A DNA stretch of 12,935 nucleotides from Verrucomicrobiota bacterium. GTDB lineage: Bacteria > Verrucomicrobiota > Verrucomicrobiia > Verrucomicrobiales > Akkermansiaceae. Under the pieces are notes generated by a model. The model saw only the letters and a list, made by a program, of their open reading frames with translations, had not been told where the DNA came from and ran no database searches. The translations under genes and the position numbers were made by a program. Within the stretch, counting starts at the first letter, position 1, and each line of letters opens with the position of its first letter. This document shows positions 7,555 to 12,935 of the stretch, one piece after another. The stretch lies in NCBI GenBank assembly GCA_026397695.1, contig JAPLUJ010000155.1, positions 1,214 through 14,148 on the forward strand, written 5' to 3'.

Positions 7555-8070
7555 CAGAGGCGCTCCCTCGAATTCCTGGGCCTGCCCTCCGAGCACTCCG
7601 AAGCCGACCTCCACGGCGCACTGCTGCGCAATCTGGGCCGCTTCATCACTGAGTTGGGGCGCGACTTCTGCTTCGTCGGCTCCCAACACCCGGTGCAGGT
7701 CGGCGGGCAGGATTTCGCACTCGACTTGTTGTTCTTCCACCGTGCCATGAACTGCCTTGTTGCCCTCGAACTCAAGATCCGCGAGTTCCGCCCGGAGGAC
7801 CTCGGCAAGCTCAACTTCTATCTCGAAGCGCTCGACCGCGACCACCGCAAGGCCCACGAAAACCCCGCCATCGGTCTTCTCCTCTGCGCCACCAAGGATG
7901 CGGAAGTCGTCGAGTATTGCCTCAGCCGATCCCTCTCCCCGGCCATGATCGCCGAGTATGAAACCATGCTGCCTGACAAAAACCTGCTCCGTGCCAAACT
8001 CCATGAGTTCTATCAAGGAGCCGGAAACATCAAAGCCAGCACGGAGGACGAAACTGCCATGAAATCTCCG

Positions 8071-8124
8071 AATTTAGACTCATTGCGTCTAATTTCGATT
8101 TGTGACGCAGCGCGTCACGAATCG
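8071..8124. repeat. Two hairpins at the 3' end of the DUF1016 gene
   Basis: ttagac/gtctaa (8074-8092, extending with one mismatch) and gtgacgc/gcgtcac with flanking gatt/aatc (8097-8122). They lie between the conserved C-terminus of the protein and its ATGA-linked stop. Confidence 0.75.
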
Positions 8125-8154
8125 AGCCGGCGATGTGCCTCACAGCCCGCGCAC

Positions 8155-8181
8155 GAAATCGCGAAAGGAGCCACGCCATGA
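8155..8181. repeat. 27-bp direct repeat, copy 2 (RBS plus ATGA junction)
   Basis: Matches 6994-7020 with two differences. It provides an RBS and ATG (8178) for the small reading frame that crosses the palindromic element. Confidence 0.85.
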
Positions 8182-8429
8182 GCCATCTCTTCAAAGCCCC
8201 AACGGGGCGACCTCATGCCAGCCCAGGGCAACGCCCTGGGTTTGACGCCAAACACACCATGCAAGCCCTGAAAAGGCGGCCTAACCGGCGACGCGGACGG
8301 CGTTCGGTGGTACGGGCGATTTGGTCCGCCCTTACAGGGCTTGAATCATCTAACACCGTTGACCCAGGGCGTTGCCCTGGGCTGGCATGGCACTGCCCCG
8401 TTGGGGCGCAGAAAGGAGGCCGGAAATGA
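8178..8429 (+). CDS. Small repeat-derived ORF bridging two ATGA junctions
   Basis: ATG 8178 overlaps the previous stop, has an aaaggag RBS, and the frame stays open for 83 codons through the long palindrome. It ends at TGA 8427-8429, overlapping the hsdS ATG at 8426. The product is Arg/Pro-rich (for example SPGQRPGFD and VDPGRCPGLA, from the two arms of the hairpin) and resembles no family. It is more likely a consequence of the repeat than a functional protein, but it could keep ribosomes moving through the operon. Confidence 0.3.
   Translation: MSHLFKAPTGRPHASPGQRPGFDAKHTMQALKRRPNRRRGRRSVVRAIWSALTGLESSNTVDPGRCPGLAWHCPVGAQKGGRK
8196..8409. repeat. About 214-bp palindromic repeat element
   Basis: The left arm (gccccaacggggc, then atgccagcccagggcaacg, to about 8246) is matched in reverse complement by the right arm (about 8357-8407). 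A second inner stem pairs aagccctgaaaaggcgg (about 8262-8278) with a ccgcccttacagggctt stretch near 8327-8343. The ends themselves form a small gccccaacggggc hairpin. It looks like a non-coding dispersed element of the REP/MITE type. No transposase is encoded and no clear target duplication is seen. Confidence 0.88.
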
Positions 8430-9916
8430 TAGAGGGTCTCAAGCCGTATGCGGATTACAAGGAGTCGGGGCATCGCTGGCTTGGAAGCGTTCCCAAACAT
8501 TGGTCTGTCCTGCCGAACCGTGCGCTCTTCGATGAGATCAAAGACCGCAATCACCCGAAGGAGGAAATGCTGTCCGTAACGATCACGCGGGGAATCGTGC
8601 GCCAGAAAGTGCTGCTAGACGGCTCATCGAAGAAGGACAGCTCTAACCTCAACAAAGGAGCCTACAAACTCGTTCAGCCCCACGACATCGCCTACAACAA
8701 GATGCGGGCATGGCAGGGAGCACTGGGCGCTTCGAGTCTGCGCGGCATCATCAGCCCCGCCTATGTGGTGATGCGCCCGAGAACGGAAGCGAACGCGTTA
8801 TTTTATCACCACCTCTACCGCACGCCGTCATTTGCAAAGGAGGCGGAGCGCTGGTCATACGGCATCACGTCGGACATGTGGAGCCTGCGTCCCGAACATT
8901 TCAAAGTCATCGGCTCAGTGCTCCCGCCGCCCGACGAACAAGCGGCCATCGTGCGGTTTCTGGACCACGCGAACCGCAAGATCGACGGCTTCATCCGCGC
9001 CAAGCGCAAGCTGATTGGGCTGCTGAACGAGCAGAAGCAGGCCATCATCGACCGCGCTGTGACGGGAAAGGATGAAGTCAAAAGGATGAAGGATGAGGAT
9101 GGAAATTCAACCTTCATCCTTCAACCTTCATCCTTGCCCAAAAAGCCCTCCGGCATCCCCTGGCTCGGCGACATTCCGATGCATTGGGGAGTTTGGCGAA
9201 TCAGCCGCTTTGCCAAAGTCGGCAACGGTTCGACTCCGTCGCGTAGCAACATGGGATTCTGGAGCGGCGGGAACTACCCGTGGCTGAACAGTTCCCATGT
9301 GAACCGTGGTTTCATTGACAGCGCGGATCAGTTCGTAACCGCGTCTGCATTGCGCGAGTGCCACTTGCCCAAAGTCGCTGCTGGTAGCGTGTTGATCGCC
9401 ATTACCGGTCAAGGCAAAACGCGCGGAACGTCGGCTGTTCTCGGATTTGAAGCGACGATCAATCAACACATCGCCTACATCACACCACGGGTTCCGGTCG
9501 TAACCGCGAAATATCTTCACCTCAGTTTGGTTGCTGCTTACTCTACGCTTCGCTCAATCAGTGATGACTCAGGAAGCACCAAAGGCGCACTGACCTGTGA
9601 GGACTTGAAGCGCTTCAAACTCGCGGTTCCTCCAATTGCTGAACAGGGGCGACTGGTGGAAGCCATCGCTACCGAGACCAAAGCCGCGAACACCGCCATC
9701 GCCCGCACCGAGCGGGAAATCGCGCTGATGCAGGAATATCGCACGCGCCTGACTGCCGACCTGGTGACGGGCAAGCTGGACGTGCGCGAAGCCGCCGCCA
9801 AGCTGCCGAAGGTGCAGTCGGACAGGTCTGACCCGTCGGACCAGTCAGACTACTTGTCAGACCTGTCCGACGAGTCCGATCCTGCGGAAGAAACCACTCT
9901 GGAGGAAGAATCATGA
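8426..9916 (+). CDS. hsdS: Type I restriction-modification specificity subunit HsdS
   Basis: The start chosen is ATG 8426, preceded by gaaaggagg and beginning MIEGLKPYADYKESG; the upstream ATG at 8372 lies in the palindrome. The 496 residues show two target-recognition domains, each opened by a WLG(S/D)(V/I)P..HW motif (about residues 18-27 and 246-256). The first conserved helix region is PPPDEQAAIVRFLDHANRKID with LLNEQKQAIIDRAVTGK, and the second is PPIAEQGRLVEAIATET with ALMQEYRTRLTADLVTGKLD. HsdS reads the bipartite DNA target and holds HsdM and HsdR. The linker after the first helix (about residues 216-236) contains a palindromic insert, and the C-terminal tail has SDxSDx repeats. The stop overlaps the next start (ATGA). 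Intact, but its HsdM and HsdR partners here are not. Confidence 0.93.
   Translation: MIEGLKPYADYKESGHRWLGSVPKHWSVLPNRALFDEIKDRNHPKEEMLSVTITRGIVRQKVLLDGSSKKDSSNLNKGAYKLVQPHDIAYNKMRAWQGALGASSLRGIISPAYVVMRPRTEANALFYHHLYRTPSFAKEAERWSYGITSDMWSLRPEHFKVIGSVLPPPDEQAAIVRFLDHANRKIDGFIRAKRKLIGLLNEQKQAIIDRAVTGKDEVKRMKDEDGNSTFILQPSSLPKKPSGIPWLGDIPMHWGVWRISRFAKVGNGSTPSRSNMGFWSGGNYPWLNSSHVNRGFIDSADQFVTASALRECHLPKVAAGSVLIAITGQGKTRGTSAVLGFEATINQHIAYITPRVPVVTAKYLHLSLVAAYSTLRSISDDSGSTKGALTCEDLKRFKLAVPPIAEQGRLVEAIATETKAANTAIARTEREIALMQEYRTRLTADLVTGKLDVREAAAKLPKVQSDRSDPSDQSDYLSDLSDESDPAEETTLEEES
9082..9135. repeat. Inverted repeat (aaggatgaagg / ccttcatcctt) in the hsdS linker
   Basis: The left arm at 9082-9104 pairs imperfectly with the right arm at 9111-9135. 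It encodes a charged then Ser/Pro stretch (KRMKDEDGNSTF) just after the first helical spacer region. The frame is kept. Confidence 0.75.
9815..9881. repeat. 9-bp-period repeat (core GTCNGAC), array 1
   Basis: Seven GTCNGAC-like cores, mostly 9 bases apart, encode a SDxSDx tail at the hsdS C-terminus (for example SDRSDPSDQSD). The core is itself palindromic. Confidence 0.85.
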
Positions 9917-10740
9917 GCGATCCCGATGGTGTCCTATTGCCGCACGGCGGCTATGAAAACCTCCGCAGCTACAAGGTGGCGGAAGCGGTCTATGACGCCA
10001 CGGTAGTGTTCTGCGACCGCTTCATCGAGAAGCGCTCCCGCACCCACGACCAGATGGTGCAGGCCGCACGCAGCGGCGTGCGGAACATCAGCGAGGGGAG
10101 CGGCGCTGCCGCCACCTCGCGCAAGAGCGAGATGAAGCTGACGAACGTGACCAATGTGGCCCGCGCCAGCCTCAACGATGAACTGCTCAAGGACTACAAG
10201 AGCTTTCTAATGCAGCGGGCACTGCGGGTGTGGCACAAAGATTCCCCGGAAGCACTGGCCATGCGGGAGCGACTAAAGCACGACACCGCCCCCGACCTGC
10301 CGCCCGCCCAAGCGGGGAAAGTGCGTCTAACCGGGTTGGCGGGACTATCGGATTTCGTGGGCAAGGCCCAGCCTGAACTGGCCGCCAACGCCATGCTTTG
10401 CGCCGTCAACCAGGCCGCCTACCTGGTGAAGCGCCAACTGGAAAGCCAAAGCCGGGAGTTCTTGGAAAAGGGCGGCTTCACCGAGAACCTGCACGCGGCA
10501 CGCGTAAAAAAGAGGCAGTCAGACGAGTCGGACCGGTCGGACTCGTCCGACAAAGAGTCTCCTGCGTGCCCGTCCTGCCGCAAGCCCATGCGCCGCCGCA
10601 CTGCCCGAAAAGGCCCCGGTGCCGGCCAGGACTTCTGGGGCTGCACTGGCTATCCGGATTGCATGGGGACGCTTGCAATAGCGGACGAGTCTGACATGTC
10701 CGACCGGTCCGACCCGTCTGACGAGGAACCCAAACCATGA
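9913..10740 (+). CDS. Four-helix-bundle protein with C-terminal C4 zinc finger
   Basis: ATG 9913 overlaps the hsdS stop. Residues about 14-190 match the four-helix-bundle suffix family (related to proteins encoded in 23S rRNA intervening sequences): GYENLRSYKVAEAVYDATV, RTHDQMVQAARSGVRNISEG and KLTNVTNVARASLNDELL. Residues about 216-252 carry CPSC, then WGCTGYPDC, a C4 zinc ribbon like those at topoisomerase I C-termini, expected to bind DNA. SDxSDx linkers flank the finger. Such proteins often sit in type I RM operons between hsdS and hsdR, as here, where the stop overlaps the hsdR ATG. The function is not established; an accessory DNA-binding or assembly role is inferred. Confidence 0.82.
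   Translation: MSDPDGVLLPHGGYENLRSYKVAEAVYDATVVFCDRFIEKRSRTHDQMVQAARSGVRNISEGSGAAATSRKSEMKLTNVTNVARASLNDELLKDYKSFLMQRALRVWHKDSPEALAMRERLKHDTAPDLPPAQAGKVRLTGLAGLSDFVGKAQPELAANAMLCAVNQAAYLVKRQLESQSREFLEKGGFTENLHAARVKKRQSDESDRSDSSDKESPACPSCRKPMRRRTARKGPGAGQDFWGCTGYPDCMGTLAIADESDMSDRSDPSDEEPKP
10516..10551. repeat. 9-bp-period repeat (core GTCNGAC), array 2
   Basis: Four units encode SDESDRSDSSD, placed between the helical domain and the zinc finger. Confidence 0.85.
10686..10721. repeat. 9-bp-period repeat (core GTCNGAC), array 3
   Basis: Four units encode a SDMSDRSDPSD tail after the zinc finger. Confidence 0.85.
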
Positions 10741-10855
10741 AAACCGACACCACCGAGAAAGGACTCGAAACCCTGATCATGCATCACTTGACCGGCGGGA
10801 ACGGTTTTTCGTCCGGTGCCTCGGGCATCGGCCCGGGAATCATCGCGAAAACCGC
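10737..10855 (+). pseudogene. HsdR N-terminal stub
   Basis: ATG 10737 overlaps the preceding stop (ATGA). The first residues, MKTDTTEKGLETLIMHHLTG, match the typical start of type I restriction subunits (TEKGLE.LI). After about 27 codons the similarity ends and the sequence runs into a second hsdS tail in another frame. The nuclease, helicase and C-terminal domains of HsdR (normally about 1000 residues) are missing. The same reading frame continues to 11006 as meaningless Arg/His-rich sequence. Confidence 0.7.
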
Positions 10856-11070
10856 CGCCACTCCACACCGCCATCGCCCGCACCGCGCGGGAAATCGCGC
10901 TGATGCAGGAATACCGGACGCGCCTGACCGCCGACATTGTGACCGGCAAGTTGGACGTGCGCGAAGCCGCGGCGAAGTTGCCGGAACTACCCACCGCCGC
11001 CGCTGAATTGAGCGCCGCCGTGCTCGACGAAGGGGAGATTTTGGATGAAACTGAACCCGAGGAGAATTGA
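10856..11070 (+). pseudogene. C-terminal fragment of a second HsdS
   Basis: The frame ending at TGA 11068 reads HTAIARTAREIALMQEYRTR, then LTADIVTGKLDVREAAAKLP, nearly the same as the end of the intact HsdS (its nucleotide counterpart is about 9690-9810, with several silent and a few coding changes). It then has its own acidic tail (AVLDEGEILDETEPEEN). The rest of the gene is missing. The differences show this is an older paralogue, not a fresh copy. The AAA ATPase starts 3 bases after its stop. Confidence 0.8.
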
Positions 11071-11073
11071 GCC

Positions 11074-12261
11074 ATGACAGAACCCACCGACTCCATCCTG
11101 ATCCATCATTTAACACCGAGGAATTTTCTATCCTTCGGGTCGGAGAACAACGGCATCGACCTCGTGGCGCTCAATGTTTTCATCGGCCCCAACGGCAGCG
11201 GCAAATCTAATCTCATCGAAGCAATCAGCCTGCTGCGTGCCGCGCCGAAGGAATTTGCGGATGTGACCCGCAAGGGCGGCGGCGTGACGGAATGGATCTG
11301 GAAAGGCGACCCTAAAGGCGTGGCTTCTGTGGACGTGGTGATCGAACACCCGCACAGCGAAATCCCACTGCGACACGTGATCGAGTTTCGTGCTGAGGCA
11401 CAGCGTTTCAAATTGGTGGATGAGCGGGTGACAGAATCCATCGAACCTCCTTGGGGAGGCGATGCTATATCCTACTATCACGGACTGAAGGACGGAAAGC
11501 CGATGGTTCTCACAACGACGGGTGCCGAGAGATCTGTATCAGATGCGCTGGTTCGGCCGGACTGTTCCATAGTAGGCCAACTGTTTGATCCGTCCTCCTT
11601 TGCCGAATTGGCATCGCTTTCTCAAAACTACGAAAAGGTGCGCATCTATCGAGAATGGGCGTTCGGACGCAGTGCCGTCTTCCGCGAACCCCAGCAAGCG
11701 GACATGCGCAACAATTTCCTTGAGGATGATTTTTCCAACCTGGGTTTGTTTCTCAGCAAGCTGCGGAAAACGCCGAAAGCCAAGAAGGCGATCATCGAGA
11801 ATTTGAGAAAACTGTATGACGGACTAACGGACTTCGAGGTTGTGGCCGAGGGTGGCAGCGTGCAGGTATTTTTCACGGAGGGGGATTTTGTCATCCCTGC
11901 GGCGCGGCTTTCAGACGGCACGCTGCGTTTTCTTTGTCTGCTGGCCATCCTCTGCGATCCCGAGCCGCCGCCGCTCATCTGCATCGAAGAGCCGGAACTG
12001 GGATTGCATCCGGACATTCTTCCGACGGTTGCGGACTTGCTGAAGTCCGCATCTGAACGGACCCAGATCATCGTGACGACGCACTCTGACATTCTGGTGG
12101 ATGCGATGACAGATTGCCCGGAATCCGTGGTAGTCTGCGAAAAACATAAGGGCCAGACGGAGATGACACGGCTCTCGGCATCCGAGTTGGCGGTGTGGCT
12201 GGAGAAATACCGCCTGGGGCAGCTTTGGATTCAGGGACAACTGGGAGGAACCCGCTGGTGA
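11074..12261 (+). CDS. AAA-family (RecF/SMC-like) ATPase of a two-gene defence-type module
   Basis: This 395-residue protein starts after gaggagaattgagcc. Walker A is GPNGSGKSN (38-46). The ABC-type signature LSDGT is at 279-283, Walker B with two glutamates (LICIEEPELGLHP) at 301-313, and the switch histidine in TTHSD at 335-339. This is the AAA_21/AAA_15 type of DNA-repair-like ATPase. The middle (about 80-270) is the lid/coiled-coil region, short for the SMC class. Such ATPases pair with TOPRIM or other effector proteins in anti-phage modules, for example PARIS (AriA/AriB) and AbiL. Here the partner is DUF4276-like, with a GTG start overlapping this stop (GTGA). Looks intact and is likely co-transcribed with the RM operon. 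Confidence 0.88.
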   Translation: MTEPTDSILIHHLTPRNFLSFGSENNGIDLVALNVFIGPNGSGKSNLIEAISLLRAAPKEFADVTRKGGGVTEWIWKGDPKGVASVDVVIEHPHSEIPLRHVIEFRAEAQRFKLVDERVTESIEPPWGGDAISYYHGLKDGKPMVLTTTGAERSVSDALVRPDCSIVGQLFDPSSFAELASLSQNYEKVRIYREWAFGRSAVFREPQQADMRNNFLEDDFSNLGLFLSKLRKTPKAKKAIIENLRKLYDGLTDFEVVAEGGSVQVFFTEGDFVIPAARLSDGTLRFLCLLAILCDPEPPPLICIEEPELGLHPDILPTVADLLKSASERTQIIVTTHSDILVDAMTDCPESVVVCEKHKGQTEMTRLSASELAVWLEKYRLGQLWIQGQLGGTRW

Positions 12262-12780
12262 GTGCGCATCGGTTTTGCTACATACAAGAGGATGCCCCGA
12301 CTCAGTGCGTGTGGTGGACGCAACTCCGCGTTCGACGATTTCAAAACCGCCCATGGCCAAAGCAAGCAAGGCGACTACATTGCCATGCTGGTGGACAGTG
12401 AAGACCCCGTGGCAAACGTCGATAAAACATGGGAGCATCTCAAGACTCGGGACAACTGGGATAAGCCCGCCGGAGCGGCCGATGAGCAGGTTCTCCTCAT
12501 GACAACATGCATGGAAACGTGGATCGTCGCAGACCGTGCCGCATTGAAAGAACATTACGGGCACAAGCTTCAAGAGAGCGCCTTGCCCCCTTTGAACGAT
12601 CTGGAGAGCCGCAACCGCCACGACGTTCATGACAAGCTCGCGCATGCGACGCGGAATTGTTCCAACGCCTACGCCAAGGGGAAACGCTCCTTTGAAGTCA
12701 TTGGCGTCCTTAACCCTACCGCGCTCAGTTCATTGCCTGCCTTTTCGAGGATGACGAAGGTGCTGAATAACAAACTCTAA
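12258..12780 (+). pseudogene. DUF4276-like partner protein, N-terminal deletion and frameshift
   Basis: GTG 12258 overlaps the ATPase stop and reads VSAHRFCYI, as expected for the start of the family. Then at about 12284-12286 the frame changes and continues KRMPRLSACGGRNSAFDDF. The rest matches DUF4276: LVDSE (about 12388-12402), WEHLKTRDNWDKP, MTTCMETWIVADRAAL, YAKGKRSFEVIGVLNPTAL. Read from GTG 12262 in the second frame, it is a 172-residue protein. The family normally has about 30 more N-terminal residues, including a YVEGG-type acidic motif proposed to be TOPRIM-like; that part is absent. An in-frame product could start at GTG 12262, but it would lack this motif. Confidence 0.75.
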
Positions 12781-12800
12781 CGCCATGCCCACAGACACTA

Positions 12801-12935
12801 GTGTTCTGTCGCAGAAATAACTATTCATTTATGCCACCTTGCGTTTCTTGCGGTTCGTGCAGCCAGGGCTGATTTCTTCAAGCCGTTTCCGACACTTCTC
12901 AATCTTGGTCAGAATATCCTCGGCTGTGGCCGTCC
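12801..12935. mobile_element. IS630-like element, one end (runs off the window)
   Basis: Beginning after the TA at 12799-12800, gtgttctgtcgcagaaataa looks like an IS630-type terminal inverted repeat, and IS630 elements insert at TA. The transposase tail follows on the minus strand. The other end is outside the window. The element starts 20 bases after the DUF4276-like gene stop. Confidence 0.55.
12829..12935 (-). CDS. Transposase C-terminus (IS630-like), partial
   Basis: The minus strand reads TATAEDILTKIEKCRKRLEE, then ISPGCTNRKKRKVA and a stop (TAA, complement of 12829-12831). The TA(T/D)xIL..I pattern near the C-terminus is what I recall for IS630-family transposases. Only 34 residues are visible, so the family is tentative. 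Confidence 0.5.
   Translation of the reverse strand, partial: TATAEDILTKIEKCRKRLEEISPGCTNRKKRKVA

Larger units (their letters stand above)
7017..8181 (+). pseudogene. DUF1016/YhcG-like PD-(D/E)XK nuclease family protein, one frameshifting deletion
   Basis: ATG 7017 overlaps the hsdM stop (ATGA) and has a good RBS (aaaggag). The first part (7017-7565) holds the DUF1016 N-terminal domain: LYWQVGEYISRKLESAEWG, TRPNLFRMRQFYEAY, LSRAKMDEEREFYVRLA. At about 7563-7567 the frame shifts. It resumes as LEFLGLPSEHSEADLHGALL, then FALDLLFFHRAMNCLVALEL, which holds the PD-(D/E)XK-type D and ExK residues, and LSPAMIAEYETMLPDKNLL. Only about 8 residues (usually a DAYL-like stretch) appear to be missing. 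The family C-terminus is near 8030; the last 45 or so residues come from hairpins and a copied hsdM-like tail (HEIAKGATP). Members are common within type I RM operons, with unclear function. As read, the nuclease half is out of frame. Confidence 0.85.

Noticed and set aside
8372..8425. Upstream ATG at 8372 as the hsdS start
   Set aside because: It lies in the right arm of the palindrome; ATG 8426 has a good RBS and the usual HsdS beginning.
1..12935. tRNA, rRNA or riboswitch genes
   Set aside because: None was recognised on either strand.

Overview
The window looks like an accessory defence island from a high-GC bacterium. It is probably a member of the PVC group (Verrucomicrobiota or relatives). 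That guess rests on the dense scatter of short palindromes and simple repeats between and inside genes, such as the GAACATT heptamer run, the GATTGAGGATTGTG run, a long 'gccccaacggggc / cccagggcaacgccctggg' hairpin and in-frame palindromic inserts. I recognise these from memory as typical of that group; no search was run.

Layout. (1) 2-3945: a left-truncated SNF2-type helicase, a Bro-N/DinD-like protein and the N-terminal part of a large Eco57I-like adenine methylase, all tightly spaced on the + strand. (2) 3563-4567: the methylase is broken by a minus-strand fragment that resembles the nuclease domain of a phage terminase large subunit. A 142-bp block of it occurs twice and a 60-bp block inside it is tandemly repeated. 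(3) 4568-4896: a gene-free stretch of repeats. (4) 4897-11070: a type I restriction-modification operon chained by ATGA start/stop overlaps: hsdM, a DUF1016/YhcG-like PD-(D/E)XK nuclease gene, a long palindromic element, hsdS, a four-helix-bundle plus C4 zinc-finger protein, then a stub of hsdR fused to the tail of a second hsdS. (5) 11074-12780: an AAA ATPase and a DUF4276-like partner, a two-gene pair resembling ATPase/TOPRIM-type anti-phage modules. (6) 12801-12935: one end of an IS630-like element on the minus strand.

The striking theme is damage. hsdM has lost two internal pieces, and the nuclease gene, the DUF4276 gene, the methylase and hsdR have each lost a piece; five of these breaks change the reading frame. 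Flanking codons are otherwise well preserved, with no scattered stop codons. HsdS, the four-helix protein, the Bro-N protein, the visible helicase and the AAA ATPase are intact. So the type I system as read here has a specificity subunit but no working methylase or restriction subunit. Either the island is decaying very recently by rearrangement, or the assembly is chimeric or collapsed. Sequence alone cannot decide between these.

A second theme is repeat elements that keep reading frames open. They occur inside the Bro-N gene, hsdM, the nuclease gene, the hsdS inter-domain linker, the hsdS tail and the four-helix protein. One sits between two ATGA junctions and keeps an open frame across them. 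All homology calls are from recalled family patterns.
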